The translations under genes and the position numbers were made by a program. A DNA stretch of 64,000 nucleotides from Calothrix membranacea FACHB-236 (lineage in GTDB: Bacteria; Cyanobacteriota; Cyanobacteriia; Cyanobacteriales; Nostocaceae). Shown here one piece after another: positions 27,156 through 36,066 of this stretch (its first letter is position 1; each line of letters opens with the position of its first letter). Under the pieces are notes generated by a model that was not told the origin of the DNA, ran no database searches, and worked only from the letters and a program-made list of their open reading frames with translations. The stretch spans positions 1 to 64,000 of the forward strand of contig NZ_JACJPX010000022.1 in NCBI RefSeq assembly GCF_014696315.1, given 5' to 3'.

Positions 27156-27560
27156 ATGGATGCCATTGATAAGCTGTTAGCAGAACTCAAAAATGAATAT
27201 CAGGAACCGAAACCCTCTCAACCTCAGCCACAGCCTCAGCCTCAGCTAGGTATAGCCCAACCTGCGTTCCCAACATCACCAAAAGCAGTCTCATTAATCG
27301 ATAACCTTTTGGACGAAGTGAAAGCTGATTTTGCCCAAGTCGATGCAGCTGAAGAATTGCAACGACAGCAAGAATTAGAGCAAGAACGTATTCGCCAAGA
27401 ACAACTGAAAGCAAAACAACTAGCAGCTTTGAAAAAACAGGCAGAAGAATGGCTAGCTAAATTAGATCCATTTTCACCTGAAGGGCTGTGGTTTGAAAGA
27501 TTTGCTGAAGGATATCCTTCAAAATTAGCAGCAGCAATTGAATATTTGCAAAACAATTAG
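27156..27560 (+). CDS. Small coiled-coil protein, Slr1339-like (salt stress family)
   Basis: A 134-residue soluble protein: an N-terminal helix MDAIDKLLAELKNEYQ, a Pro/Gln linker (PQPQPQPQ), a second similar helix SLIDNLLDEVKADFAQ, a Gln/Glu/Arg-rich coiled coil (about 66-95) and a compact end WLAKLDPFSPEGLWFERFA. The two-helix opening is the pattern I associate with the cyanobacterial Slr1339 salt-stress family, from memory only. It follows three vWA genes in the same direction. A role as their partner is an inference. A hairpin (27561-27585) begins at the base after the stop. Confidence 0.6.
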   Translation: MDAIDKLLAELKNEYQEPKPSQPQPQPQPQLGIAQPAFPTSPKAVSLIDNLLDEVKADFAQVDAAEELQRQQELEQERIRQEQLKAKQLAALKKQAEEWLAKLDPFSPEGLWFERFAEGYPSKLAAAIEYLQNN

Positions 27561-27585
27561 TAGGATGCATTATTAACGCATCCTA
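27561..27585 (+). terminator. Hairpin after the vWA cluster
   Basis: TAGGATGC...GCATCCTA pairs around ATTATTAAC, followed by TTATATTTCTTC. It is placed right after the last stop of the cluster, so a terminator is likely, although the T-run is imperfect. Confidence 0.55.
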
Positions 27586-27645
27586 TTATATTTCTTCTTC
27601 CTGTTTTCTCCCTATGCAAATAATTTCAGAAATCAAAGCGGATTC

Positions 27646-30600
27646 CTATATTGCACTGCAAGTAGGTGCAGAATTGCTAGATACGGGAGGAATAGTATTC
27701 GGAGAATTCGCTATTAGCTCTAATTGTCCATTACTATTCATTGTCCATCCTTGAGCCTCAATAATTACGGATGGTGTATTTTGAGATATTTGCGGTAACA
27801 CTTCTTGTTTGTTACCTCCTACTTTTGGAGACAACTCACGTAAATCTGTCCAAATCGTCTTACCAATAATAGCGTCAGTAGGGTTTTCTGGTAATCCACC
27901 CCGTCCTGTGACGACAAAATTATTGGTGCGATCGCCTCGACAACTAGCAGCAATCTGCTGATTAGAGTCTATGATATTTTTTGATAATTCTATATTGGCA
28001 ATATTTTTACTGGTTTCTAAGTTAGTAATTGTAACAATACCATTCACTCCAAATTGAGAACTGGCATCAATTGTGCTATTTGTAGAAAAGAAAATACCTT
28101 GAGTTTGTATTTGAATATTACCTCCTGGCCCAAATACAGCATTAGCTCTAATATCACTATGATTGTGAGCTAAAACAAAATCAGAATTAATATAAATATT
28201 GCCACCACCACCATTACTATCTAACACACTAGTACTAATTAAACTATTGTTATTGAGCAACAATAAATTACTCGTTAAGTTTAAATTACCACCACCAGTT
28301 TTAGTAGAAGTTGCAACAATATTGCCTTGATTAGTTTGTATTTGTCGAGAGTTAATCGTAATATTACCCGCTTGACCCATTCCTGCACTATTAGTCGATA
28401 TGCGAGCTTGATTATTCAATTTCAAAATATCACTTGTAACTTGAATATTGCCACCATTGCCTTGTGATTCTGCTTTAGCTTCGCTAAAAGCACCCGTAAA
28501 TAATCCATTACTATAGCCATCAAACAAAATAGAACGGGCATCAATATTAATTAAACCTGCATTGCCTTTGCCTGCAGTACTGGTAGTTAAATAAGCGCCA
28601 GTCGTAAATTCTAGAGAGTCAGCATTAATATTAATACTACCACCATCACCACTGCCTTTAGTGTCAGCAGATATTTGACTACCGTTGCGAGCAGTTAATG
28701 ATTGTTGCATAGTCAACAAGATGTTACCGCCACCACCAGATAATGTAGATGCGGTGATGCTAGCGGGATTTTCCGAAGAGGTGTTATCTAGTAAAATAGC
28801 ACCAGCTGCAATTTGAATATTCCCAGCTTTTCCTTGCCCTGGTGAAATATTAGAGTTATTGCTGTGGAAATTACTAGCACTAATAATGCCCCCATCTTTA
28901 AGAGTTAAATTATCAGTTGCGATCGCTAAGTTACCACCATCACCATTTCCTTGAATTGCACTAGCAAATAAACCACTGCGTCCTTGTTCGCTAAATCCTA
29001 CAGCTTCTATATCAGTAGCTTTAACTGTCAAGTTCCCTGCATTTCCAGAGCCAGCAGTACTACTAGCAATTTGGCCTCCATCTATCAGGCGCAAAGTTCC
29101 GGTATCTAGGTTTAAATTTCCCCCCTTACCTGTAGCATTAGAGGTAACAGTAGTAAATATCAGGCTAGGCGCATTACTAGAACTACCTATGAGTTCTACA
29201 TCATTTGCCTGAATATTTAAATCTCCAGCATTTCCAGAACTAAACGTACCTGTGCCAATTTGAGCGCCATTGATCAACTGTAAACTCTGAGTATCAATGA
29301 ATAAATTGCCACCATTCCCCGTAGCGCCTGATTCTACATTTGCTAATAAACCGCTGGGTAACCCGCCTGGAGAACTACCACTTAGTTGCATCTGATTTGC
29401 TTTCACTTGCACAGTTCCTGCATTTCCAGAGCCAAAGGTTAATGCTGCTATCTGTGCGCCATCAGCCATTCGTAAGCTATCGGTATCAACCAACAATTGG
29501 CCGCCATTACCTGTAGCGCCTGATTCCACATTGGCAAATAAGCCACTGGAACCTACACTAGCTGCGCCTCCCACTAACTCTATATCTTTTGCCTTAACTG
29601 TTAAAATTCCCCCATCTTTTGAGTTGAAGGTGCTGACTGCCATCCTAGCGCCATCAGCAACATATAAGTTTTGCGTATCAATAGTTATATTACCGCCAGA
29701 TCCTTGGGTACCAGATTCTGAATTAGCAAATATGCCACTGGGAATCCCACCCCGTGAAGCACCAATTAACTGTATATTTGTCGCGTTTAGTTGAATATTC
29801 CCGGCATTTCCGAAGCCAAAGGTATTAGCAAAAGCCTGTGCGCCATTAGTAATTAATAAGTTATCTGTTTCAATTATTAAGTTACCGCCATTACCCGTGG
29901 CTCCGGGTGCAACTGGTGTAAACAAGCCGCTAGAACCCGCCACACGTGAACCACCAGTCAATTCTACTTCTTGGGCTTTAACTGTTAAAGTTCCGGCATT
30001 ACCAGAACCAAAGGTTCCACTAGAAATCTGAGCGCCACCAGCAACCAGCAAACTTTTTGTATCAATAAATAAATTGCCGCCATTACCGGTGGCTCCTGGA
30101 GCCACATCAGTAGATAAATAAGTGATAAAAGGAATTGGTGATACCGAACTGCCACTGACTGCTACTGAATCTCCCTTAATGCTTAGCGTTCCCCCAGAAC
30201 CATTACCCAAAGTATTTGCCAACATCGCAGAGGCATCTTTGACTTGGATATTACGCCCCTGTAACTGGATAGTACCGCCACTATTGCCGCTAACTTCTAG
30301 AGAAGCTGCTTGCGAAAGACTAATATCTTGAAAACTATTAACACCCTCATAACTCAATGCCCAACCAGAGGTAATAGGATTGAGTTTGACAAAACTGTTT
30401 GTGCCAACACTTCCTAGCTCAACTCGTCCTTCTTGTGCAGTCAGATTACCCCCTGCGATCGCAACATCCCCACCTACCAAAGCAAGGGTTTTCTGCGACT
30501 GTACCTGAAGTCCCACAGGTCTATTATCTGTAATTACAGAAAAGTTATCGGGATTCAAACCTGTATTGTTTCCTGGGCCATTAACAGTAATCATGCCTGT

Positions 30601-31143
30601 ATTAGTAGGCCCATATTGCAACCCCAGCGGAATACTAACTGTCAGTAGGGGATGTGCTTGAGGACTGGTAGCACTAAACTCACTACCATCAGTAAATTTG
30701 ATGCTGTTGGCTGTTGAAGCAATAAATGAACCACCAATATTTAGAGAGGCATTAGCACCAAAAACAATACCATTGGGGTTAATGAGAAATAGGTTAGCTG
30801 TGCCTTGGGTGCGGATTAAACCATCAATATTGGAGATATAGCTGCCAGTGACACGGCTGATAATATTTTGAATATCAGTAGGATTATTGAAAGATGAAGT
30901 TTGACCTGTAAGCAGGGAAAACTGTTCAAAGCTGTGAAATAAATTATTACCTGCTCTAGTGCCACCATCAATGTCAAAAGTGGCACCATTGTTAGTCACA
31001 ATTGTATTATTAGGCAGGGTCTGATCTGGGATAATTTGTCCAGATGCACTCAATCTAATATTTGCCAACGACCATAGAACAAAAGGTAAGCCCAGCAATA
31101 TTTTGAGATTGAGAAATTTGCTCTGTTTTTTTGTCGTTGACAT
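27646..31143 (-). CDS. Two-partner-secretion exoprotein (filamentous hemagglutinin-like TpsA)
   Basis: About 1165 residues from the ATG at 31143 (MSTTKKQSKFLNLKILLGLP), which has an AGGAG box upstream and a signal peptide ending near LSASGQ. The frame is open back to 31254, but those 37 residues look non-native. The TPS domain follows: TNNGATFDIDGGTRAGNNLF, SRVTGSYISNIDG, LFLINPNGIVFGANASLNIG. After it come at least seven repeats of about 80 residues with GNGGNLFIDT and SGNAGTLTVKA cores, forming a beta-helix. It would be exported by a TpsB pore, which is not in the window. Adhesion, aggregation or contact-dependent roles are family possibilities. Confidence 0.9.
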   Translation of the reverse strand: MSTTKKQSKFLNLKILLGLPFVLWSLANIRLSASGQIIPDQTLPNNTIVTNNGATFDIDGGTRAGNNLFHSFEQFSLLTGQTSSFNNPTDIQNIISRVTGSYISNIDGLIRTQGTANLFLINPNGIVFGANASLNIGGSFIASTANSIKFTDGSEFSATSPQAHPLLTVSIPLGLQYGPTNTGMITVNGPGNNTGLNPDNFSVITDNRPVGLQVQSQKTLALVGGDVAIAGGNLTAQEGRVELGSVGTNSFVKLNPITSGWALSYEGVNSFQDISLSQAASLEVSGNSGGTIQLQGRNIQVKDASAMLANTLGNGSGGTLSIKGDSVAVSGSSVSPIPFITYLSTDVAPGATGNGGNLFIDTKSLLVAGGAQISSGTFGSGNAGTLTVKAQEVELTGGSRVAGSSGLFTPVAPGATGNGGNLIIETDNLLITNGAQAFANTFGFGNAGNIQLNATNIQLIGASRGGIPSGIFANSESGTQGSGGNITIDTQNLYVADGARMAVSTFNSKDGGILTVKAKDIELVGGAASVGSSGLFANVESGATGNGGQLLVDTDSLRMADGAQIAALTFGSGNAGTVQVKANQMQLSGSSPGGLPSGLLANVESGATGNGGNLFIDTQSLQLINGAQIGTGTFSSGNAGDLNIQANDVELIGSSSNAPSLIFTTVTSNATGKGGNLNLDTGTLRLIDGGQIASSTAGSGNAGNLTVKATDIEAVGFSEQGRSGLFASAIQGNGDGGNLAIATDNLTLKDGGIISASNFHSNNSNISPGQGKAGNIQIAAGAILLDNTSSENPASITASTLSGGGGNILLTMQQSLTARNGSQISADTKGSGDGGSININADSLEFTTGAYLTTSTAGKGNAGLINIDARSILFDGYSNGLFTGAFSEAKAESQGNGGNIQVTSDILKLNNQARISTNSAGMGQAGNITINSRQIQTNQGNIVATSTKTGGGNLNLTSNLLLLNNNSLISTSVLDSNGGGGNIYINSDFVLAHNHSDIRANAVFGPGGNIQIQTQGIFFSTNSTIDASSQFGVNGIVTITNLETSKNIANIELSKNIIDSNQQIAASCRGDRTNNFVVTGRGGLPENPTDAIIGKTIWTDLRELSPKVGGNKQEVLPQISQNTPSVIIEAQGWTMNSNGQLELIANSPNTIPPVSSNSAPTCSAI

Positions 31144-31302
31144 AGTTGTTGCATTTCTCCTGTTGGACGACATCATCTTAGCTACTGAGTAACTAAAATG
31201 TCTTCCCCTAATGCGAAATGCGGGTAATTGATTAACAAGAAGGGTAGCGTTCAATTGCTCTCACTGTTCTATCAGTTCGCTTTCAGGGTACTTCATGGTA
31301 CA

Positions 31303-31335
31303 AGAACCCCGTTTTCTTCAAGAAACCGGGGTTCT
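31303..31335. terminator. Hairpin AGAACCCC...GGGGTTCT
   Basis: AGAACCCCGTTTTCTT and AAGAAACCGGGGTTCT pair with one bulge. It lies between the GG-leader peptide genes and the exoprotein start. It could terminate transcription from the peptide genes; the motif is also a common dispersed palindrome. Confidence 0.5.
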
Positions 31336-31621
31336 ATGTTATTGCTAATCCGAACCACATTGACAGACACTTAAGATTTTTAATTAGTCCAGTATTGTTG
31401 CAAAGATTTCACGAAAGTTCTTACCAAAAGTCTCTGAAATCTTGGTGGTAGGAGCAGTCCAAGTAGGATTTTCTGAACATAAGGGGTTCAGGTCTTTTGA
31501 CACCAAACAAGTGCAACCTGATAACATCTAGAGTCTCAACATCTTTGCACTTTTGTAAGCGATCGCTAAGTCAATTAGAAAACTGAGCGATGAAACAACT
31601 ATTTTACAAGCTGTATGGTTT
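31336..31621. other. Gap upstream of the exoprotein
   Basis: No gene is seen. The gap carries the leader of the exoprotein gene and the 3' region of the first peptide gene. Confidence 0.4.
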
Positions 31622-31822
31622 CTAGATTGCGTTGAGAGAGTTAGACAATATTCTCCAAGTACCACTACCAGAACCACTACCGCCATTACTCCCACTATCA
31701 CCCCAACCGCCTACAACTATTTCAGCATCTTGATCGCTGAGTTCTGTCAATTCTGAGATCTGGCTCATTTTGCTATTTTGGGAATTTTTGTTGTAATTAT
31801 TTCTTGGAATTTTTGGCTTCAT
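31622..31822 (-). CDS. Double-glycine leader peptide 1 (predicted secreted peptide precursor)
   Basis: 66 residues. The leader ends with ELTELSDQDAEIVVGG (residues 24-39), the classic double-glycine processing site of peptides exported by C39-type ABC transporters. The core, WGDSGSNGGSGSGSGTWRIL then SNSLNAI, is Gly/Ser-rich with two Trp and no Cys. A purine-rich GAGGAAAG box lies upstream of the ATG. It is one of three related precursors on the same strand, with gaps of about 90 bp. The nearest exporter of the right type is at 11096-13303. Confidence 0.78.
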   Translation of the reverse strand: MKPKIPRNNYNKNSQNSKMSQISELTELSDQDAEIVVGGWGDSGSNGGSGSGSGTWRILSNSLNAI

Positions 31823-31912
31823 CTTTCCTCTTTAAGATTTAGATAGAACTTCTATACTCTATGCTCATGAAAGCTTGGCGTTTTCTAATAGCATAATGAG
31901 TTGCTAAAACAT

Positions 31913-32107
31913 TCAAAAACCACCGCCAGAACCACCGCCATCAGCACCTCCTCCTCCAGATCCCCAGCAGGTTTGCTCTAAGCAAATACCAACTTCCACT
32001 ATTGCAGTACTGCCACCACCTACTACCTTTTCAGCTTCACACTCACTAAGTTCAATAAAGAAATTTTTCTGCCTAAACTTAATATTTTGCCGAATATTTT
32101 TAACCAT
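31913..32107 (-). CDS. Double-glycine leader peptide 2
   Basis: 64 residues. The leader ends IELSECEAEKVVGG (18-31), followed by a core starting GSTAIVEVGICLEQTCWGSG and a tail of Gly/Ser/Asp. The core has two Cys seven apart (GICLEQTC counts Cys to Cys) that could form a disulfide or a modified ring. The ELS...VVGG pattern matches its two neighbours, while the N-terminal leader half is different. It is likely co-expressed with the other two. Confidence 0.78.
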   Translation of the reverse strand: MVKNIRQNIKFRQKNFFIELSECEAEKVVGGGSTAIVEVGICLEQTCWGSGGGGADGGGSGGGF

Positions 32108-32199
32108 AATTCCTCTAATTTATATGCTTCATATTTTATTTTTTAATCTAGAGTAAAAATCTTCTCGATTTTGGACAAATAGCATTAATAATACCAAAA

Positions 32200-32275
32200 T
32201 TACCAACCACCAGAACCACCAGAACCACCAGAACCACCACCAGAACCACCACCAGAACCACCGCCAGAACCACCG
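32200..32275 (-). repeat. 9-bp GGTGGTTCT microsatellite inside peptide 3
   Basis: Repeated GGTGGTTCT and GGTGGTTCTGGT units code for the Gly/Ser tail. The pattern is in frame, so gain or loss of units would only change tail length. Confidence 0.85.
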
Positions 32276-32487
32276 CCAGTACTAGTCCAAGCTAGTGAAA
32301 TCACATCATCTATGACACCAGGATTTGGTTGGATAGTAATGGTAACGCTAGCATTTACAACTAAAATATCTGTACCTCCTACTACTAATTCCATTTCTTG
32401 GTCGTTGAGTTCTGTCAATTCTACTAGTTGCATAACTTTGCTATTTTCCTTTGATTTTATAGAATTATCTGCTTTTGTGTTCTTCAT
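32200..32487 (-). CDS. Double-glycine leader peptide 3 with (GGGS)n tail
   Basis: 95 residues. The leader ends VELTELNDQEMELVVGG (22-38), cleaved after GG. The core starts TDILVVNASVTITIQPNPGV, then IDDVISLAWTST, then an almost pure (GGGS)n/(GGS)n tail ending in W. The tail is encoded by a repeated GGTGGTTCT unit (32203-32275), a slippage-prone microsatellite, so its length may vary among strains. It is the first of the three genes in transcription order. Two short beta segments before the tail suggest a structured head. No modification enzyme is adjacent. Confidence 0.8.
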   Translation of the reverse strand: MKNTKADNSIKSKENSKVMQLVELTELNDQEMELVVGGTDILVVNASVTITIQPNPGVIDDVISLAWTSTGGGSGGGSGGGSGGGSGGSGGSGGW

Positions 32488-32775
32488 TTGTTGGCATTTT
32501 GTATTGATAAATAGATTTATATATTAACGGTATTTTTATGTATTAAAACACTCTTTTGTGACTTCTTGACATAATTTTAATATTTTAGTCAAACTTCATG
32601 AAAAATAGTTAATTCTACCGTAAAAACACTTTATATATACAACTTAATAATTTAGATAATTTTCAAAAATAAAAATTAAATTTTTGGCGATTGAGGATAA
32701 TCAACAGTATTTTTCCGTAACTTGTTAAAATAACTTTATTTAAAAGTAAATAGTACACAATCAAACCTGAGGCAA
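32488..32775. other. AT-rich upstream region of the peptide genes
   Basis: Strongly AT-rich DNA upstream of the first peptide gene. It should hold its promoter; no specific site was identified. Confidence 0.4.
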
Positions 32776-33000
32776 AATATTTAGTCTGGCGCAGGAAATT
32801 ATTACCAGTTTGGTCTTGGATGATATTGATCAACTGCAAAGTATTGCGACAGAAGGATTTTATGCTTGGTGACGCATATTACAGAAGGGATGGGATACAT
32901 CTGACTCCAGTTACCTCAACCGCTTTTGCCTGTACTGCGTCAATTGGTGGTGGGATACCTGCGGTAATCTGACGGAACGTTTGTCCATATCCCCTAACCG
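32776..33000 (+). pseudogene. Possible decayed coding sequence
   Basis: One frame reads LAQEIITSLVLDDIDQLQSI, ATEGFYAW, stop, then RILQKGWDTSDSSYLNRF and CVNWWWDTCGNLTERLS. The composition is protein-like and far less AT-rich than its surroundings, but it has an in-frame TGA and no start. I read it as a gene remnant upstream of hetI; the family is not recognised. Confidence 0.3.
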
Positions 33001-33120
33001 CCAACCCTTGTACTGTTATTAATAAAATTAAATTGGCAAAGCAGCAATTATATTGTCGTAATCCGACAAACTACTCAAGTAAAATAGCTGTACTTATCAA
33101 TCTCTTAATGTTCCTATTTG

Positions 33121-33855
33121 ATGAACTCTTCTAAGTATTTATGGTTACCAGCACCAGCAGAGTTAATTGTATTACCAGATGATGTGCATATTTGGTGTAT
33201 CAATCTTGACCAAAATGACACAGAGTTGCAATACTTGACGACTATTCTGTCTAGTGATGAATCTGCTCGTGCTGAAAGATTCTATTTTCCAGAACATCGC
33301 CAACGTTTTATTGCGGGGCGTGGTAGTCTGCGAACTATATTAAGTGGTTACTTGGGTATCACTCCCCAAGCAGTGCAGTTTGATTATGAACCTCGTGGTA
33401 AACCATTCTTGGCAGGTAAATTTGCTCACAGTGGATTATCGTTTAATTTATCGCACTCCCAAAATTTAGCCCTGTGTGCAGTTACTAAAAATCGCCAAAT
33501 CGGGATAGATCTGGAATATATTCGCCCCATGTCAGATTTGGAATCTCTGGCTCAAAGGTTCTTTTTACCAAGAGAATATGATTTAGTGCGATCGCTACCT
33601 GATGAGCAAAAATCTTCAGTATTTTTTCGCTACTGGACTTGTAAAGAAGCTTACTTAAAAGCTACAGGCGAGGGCATAGCGCAGTTAGAGCAAATTGAAA
33701 TTTCCCTTACTCCCACAGAAGCAGCTAAGTTACAGACCGCGAAAGGCTGGAGTCTACTAGAACTATTACCTGCTGAAAATTATGCGGCTGCTATGGTGGT
33801 AGCTGGTTTTGGCTGGGATGTGAAATGCTGGCAGTATGGGGAAGTTGGAGATTAG
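33121..33855 (+). CDS. hetI: Sfp-type 4'-phosphopantetheinyl transferase (HetI-like)
   Basis: Transfers phosphopantetheine from CoA to carrier proteins of fatty-acid, polyketide and non-ribosomal peptide synthases. In Anabaena the homologue HetI serves heterocyst glycolipid synthesis and other carriers. 244 residues from the ATG at 33121; an adjacent TTG at 33118 is not needed. Motifs: AGRGSLRTILSGYLG, FNLSHSQNLALCAV, GIDLEYIRP (Mg-binding Asp/Glu) and WTCKEAYLKATG with the catalytic Glu/Lys. Similarity to HetI is strong by eye. Here it is not next to hetN or the hgl genes within the window. A heptamer repeat overlaps and follows its 3' end. Confidence 0.92.
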   Translation: MNSSKYLWLPAPAELIVLPDDVHIWCINLDQNDTELQYLTTILSSDESARAERFYFPEHRQRFIAGRGSLRTILSGYLGITPQAVQFDYEPRGKPFLAGKFAHSGLSFNLSHSQNLALCAVTKNRQIGIDLEYIRPMSDLESLAQRFFLPREYDLVRSLPDEQKSSVFFRYWTCKEAYLKATGEGIAQLEQIEISLTPTEAAKLQTAKGWSLLELLPAENYAAAMVVAGFGWDVKCWQYGEVGD

Positions 33856-33891
33856 GGATTGGGGATTGGGGATTGGGGACTAGGGACTGGG
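33850..33891 (+). repeat. Heptamer repeat (GGGGATT) at the 3' end of hetI
   Basis: Five to six imperfect copies of GGGGATT/GGGGACT begin at the stop codon of hetI. Confidence 0.85.
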
Positions 33892-33942
33892 AATATTAGG
33901 AGGAAAAACAATTCATAACAATTCACAATTATGCAACTGCCT

Positions 33943-34716
33943 TTAATTACGGCTGATTTTAAGTAGAGTAATCAAGACAAGGGCAATTACCAAAGCTAAT
34001 GCCACATTTCTAAGTATAGGGTTATTCCAGTGCTTGATGGCGATCGCTAAGATTGCCCACAGTGTGACTCCGGTGTAAGCAATGTCTTGGCGTTGGATGA
34101 GAATAACTACAGCAATTGCAGTTGCTATCAACAACAGGGTTATAGTCCAGGCTTCCGCAGAAATACCCCAACCATTCCAACCTTGAAAATTTAAAGCACA
34201 GGCAACATTGACAATAGTTGCTACGCTAATCCAACTTAGATAAATGCTAATAGGTCTGTAGATAAACCACTTTTTTTGTCTAGGTGCAAGTTGGTTACCA
34301 ATATCTAATCGCAGATATACAACAATTAGAGGTAGCAAAATCAACAACATTGCTACAACAGAAAAGATAAACAGCCTGGAAAGAAAAAGGTATACCCAAA
34401 TACTTTGAGCAATAGAGGCAATTACTAAAAGATATCCTGTATTGCGTAAATCTGAATCATGTTTGTGACTGGGTAGAAATTGGTAAATGCCAAAAGCAAA
34501 TAAACCAAGGTAAATCAATCCCCAAATAGCAAATGCATAGTTAGCAGGGATAACCAAGACATTTTTGAACAATGTATTGGAAATCTGTCCAATACTCAGC
34601 CCATTGAGCGGAAAAATATTTGATACTACATTAACTACAAAAGCGCCAATAATTGCAGCTAGGGTTACAATCTGGCGGAGAAAATCGTGGTTATTGTCTT
34701 GAGTGGACTGCTGCAT
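33943..34716 (-). CDS. Tryptophan-rich sensory protein-like (TspO/MBR-type) membrane protein
   Basis: 257 residues with about eight hydrophobic segments and many Trp. NYAFAIWGLIYLGLFAFGIY and the later SWISVATIVNVACALNFQGW fit the TspO/MBR-like family, whose true members bind porphyrins. This is a longer relative (TspO itself is about 160 residues). The role is unknown; tetrapyrrole or stress signalling is only a family hint. It is alone on its strand, with hetI convergent. Confidence 0.75.
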   Translation of the reverse strand: MQQSTQDNNHDFLRQIVTLAAIIGAFVVNVVSNIFPLNGLSIGQISNTLFKNVLVIPANYAFAIWGLIYLGLFAFGIYQFLPSHKHDSDLRNTGYLLVIASIAQSIWVYLFLSRLFIFSVVAMLLILLPLIVVYLRLDIGNQLAPRQKKWFIYRPISIYLSWISVATIVNVACALNFQGWNGWGISAEAWTITLLLIATAIAVVILIQRQDIAYTGVTLWAILAIAIKHWNNPILRNVALALVIALVLITLLKISRN

Positions 34717-34849
34717 GGGATGGTGAGGTAACTTGAAATCTGCTGTGTTTTTAGCTTACACAACTACCAAATGGCATTCTCAATCAAAATTATCAATCAG
34801 GCGATCGCAAACAACTAACTTCTCCTCAACCATCTCACAAATCTCAATC

Positions 34850-35911
34850 CTAATTTTTCCGCTGCTGCTCAATCCACTGCAAAACTCTATTCCACGCCCA
34901 CCAAGGGTCTGGATCTTGAGCTTGAAGCTGACCTTTGGCACTATTCAAGTAGCCAATATGTCCACCATAGCGGGTGAGCATTAAATCTATCATCGAATTG
35001 CTAGCACAAGCCGCTTCTAAATCAGGAATAATTTCTGGGTCAAAAAATGGGTCATCAGCCGCATAAACGATCAAAGTGGGTTTTGAAAGATGGGGTAGAA
35101 ACGGTAAAGGACTGCTGGCTTGGTAATATGCCTCCACAGAAGAAAAACCTAATTTTTCAATTACTAGTTCCCGATCAAAATTCCAGATGCTTTTTGCCCG
35201 TTTAATGGCTGCTGGATCAAGGCTACCAGGATGAGCCTCATGTATCTGCCATACCATCTGTTCTAATTTTCGAGCTATATTAGCCTCTAAATACCTGCCA
35301 AATGGATATTGAACTAAATAAGCCAGCGATCGCGCAGAATCCAAATTTGGGCAAATAACCGCAGTACCGCCAATATCGCTGGCTGTGATTCCTAAATCTT
35401 CATTGCTAGTACTTAGCTCTATAGCAGCTTTTAAACCCCACAGCGCCAATTGTCCGCCTAAGGAAAACCCTACAAACCAAAATTTCTTGGGACATCCCAT
35501 TGCAGCAGCAGCAGCGGCTAGACGGACAAAATCTTCTCCCTCATATAACCCATCGGACATTAAAGTCGGTGACAACTCACCTGTCTTGCCATGAGCACGC
35601 CAATCAAATAACACCACAGCATACCCTTCGGCATATGCTTTACGTCCTAAAATTCTTAAAAACCATTGCGTACCTAACTCGCCTGTAATACCATAAGTGC
35701 CAATAATCGTACTATGAGCATTTTTTGGTATCGCTACCCAACAAAAAATTGGTACATCTTGCCCACCAGCTAAAACTGTTTTATGATATTGCGGCTCAGG
35801 ATTGTTTATTGTGCTTTCCCAATAGCGGCTTCCCCACAAAGCGGCGTATATAGTCATTGCTATACCATTTTGTAGGAACCAAGGCGGATTGTAGGGAGCG
35901 TAACACATCAT
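34850..35911 (-). CDS. YheT-like alpha/beta hydrolase
   Basis: 353 residues, of the YheT/ABHD1-3 type of hydrolase. The fold elements are the N-terminal NPPWFLQNGIAMTIYAALWG, the oxyanion strand TIIGTYGITGELGTQWFLRI, VLFDWRAHGKTGE, the nucleophile in FVGFSLGGQLAL, the acid Asp in AADDPFFDPE, and the His in RYGGHIGYLN. An acyl-ester or lipid substrate is typical, but the exact one is unknown. The frame opens at MMCYAPYNPP; the second Met is as likely. It lies 155 bp from rpaA, divergent from it. Confidence 0.88.
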   Translation of the reverse strand: MMCYAPYNPPWFLQNGIAMTIYAALWGSRYWESTINNPEPQYHKTVLAGGQDVPIFCWVAIPKNAHSTIIGTYGITGELGTQWFLRILGRKAYAEGYAVVLFDWRAHGKTGELSPTLMSDGLYEGEDFVRLAAAAAAMGCPKKFWFVGFSLGGQLALWGLKAAIELSTSNEDLGITASDIGGTAVICPNLDSARSLAYLVQYPFGRYLEANIARKLEQMVWQIHEAHPGSLDPAAIKRAKSIWNFDRELVIEKLGFSSVEAYYQASSPLPFLPHLSKPTLIVYAADDPFFDPEIIPDLEAACASNSMIDLMLTRYGGHIGYLNSAKGQLQAQDPDPWWAWNRVLQWIEQQRKN

Positions 35912-36066
35912 ATAGACTATTTCGTGTACATTAGGGGAGATTTCTTCAGCTTGCTTATTTTAAGATTTATGTTATATTTCAAATCTTTTTTATAATCAAT
36001 ACAGAAATCTTTGTATCTACCAAAGGTTCTTATTTATCCTTAATAAGTAGTAATAATTTTTTAAGA

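Noticed and set aside
29531-29794. ORF opposite the exoprotein gene
   Set aside because: Antisense shadow of the regular repeats of the exoprotein.
31144-31254. Longer exoprotein start
   Set aside because: The 37 extra residues precede an ATG with an AGGAG box and a normal signal peptide.
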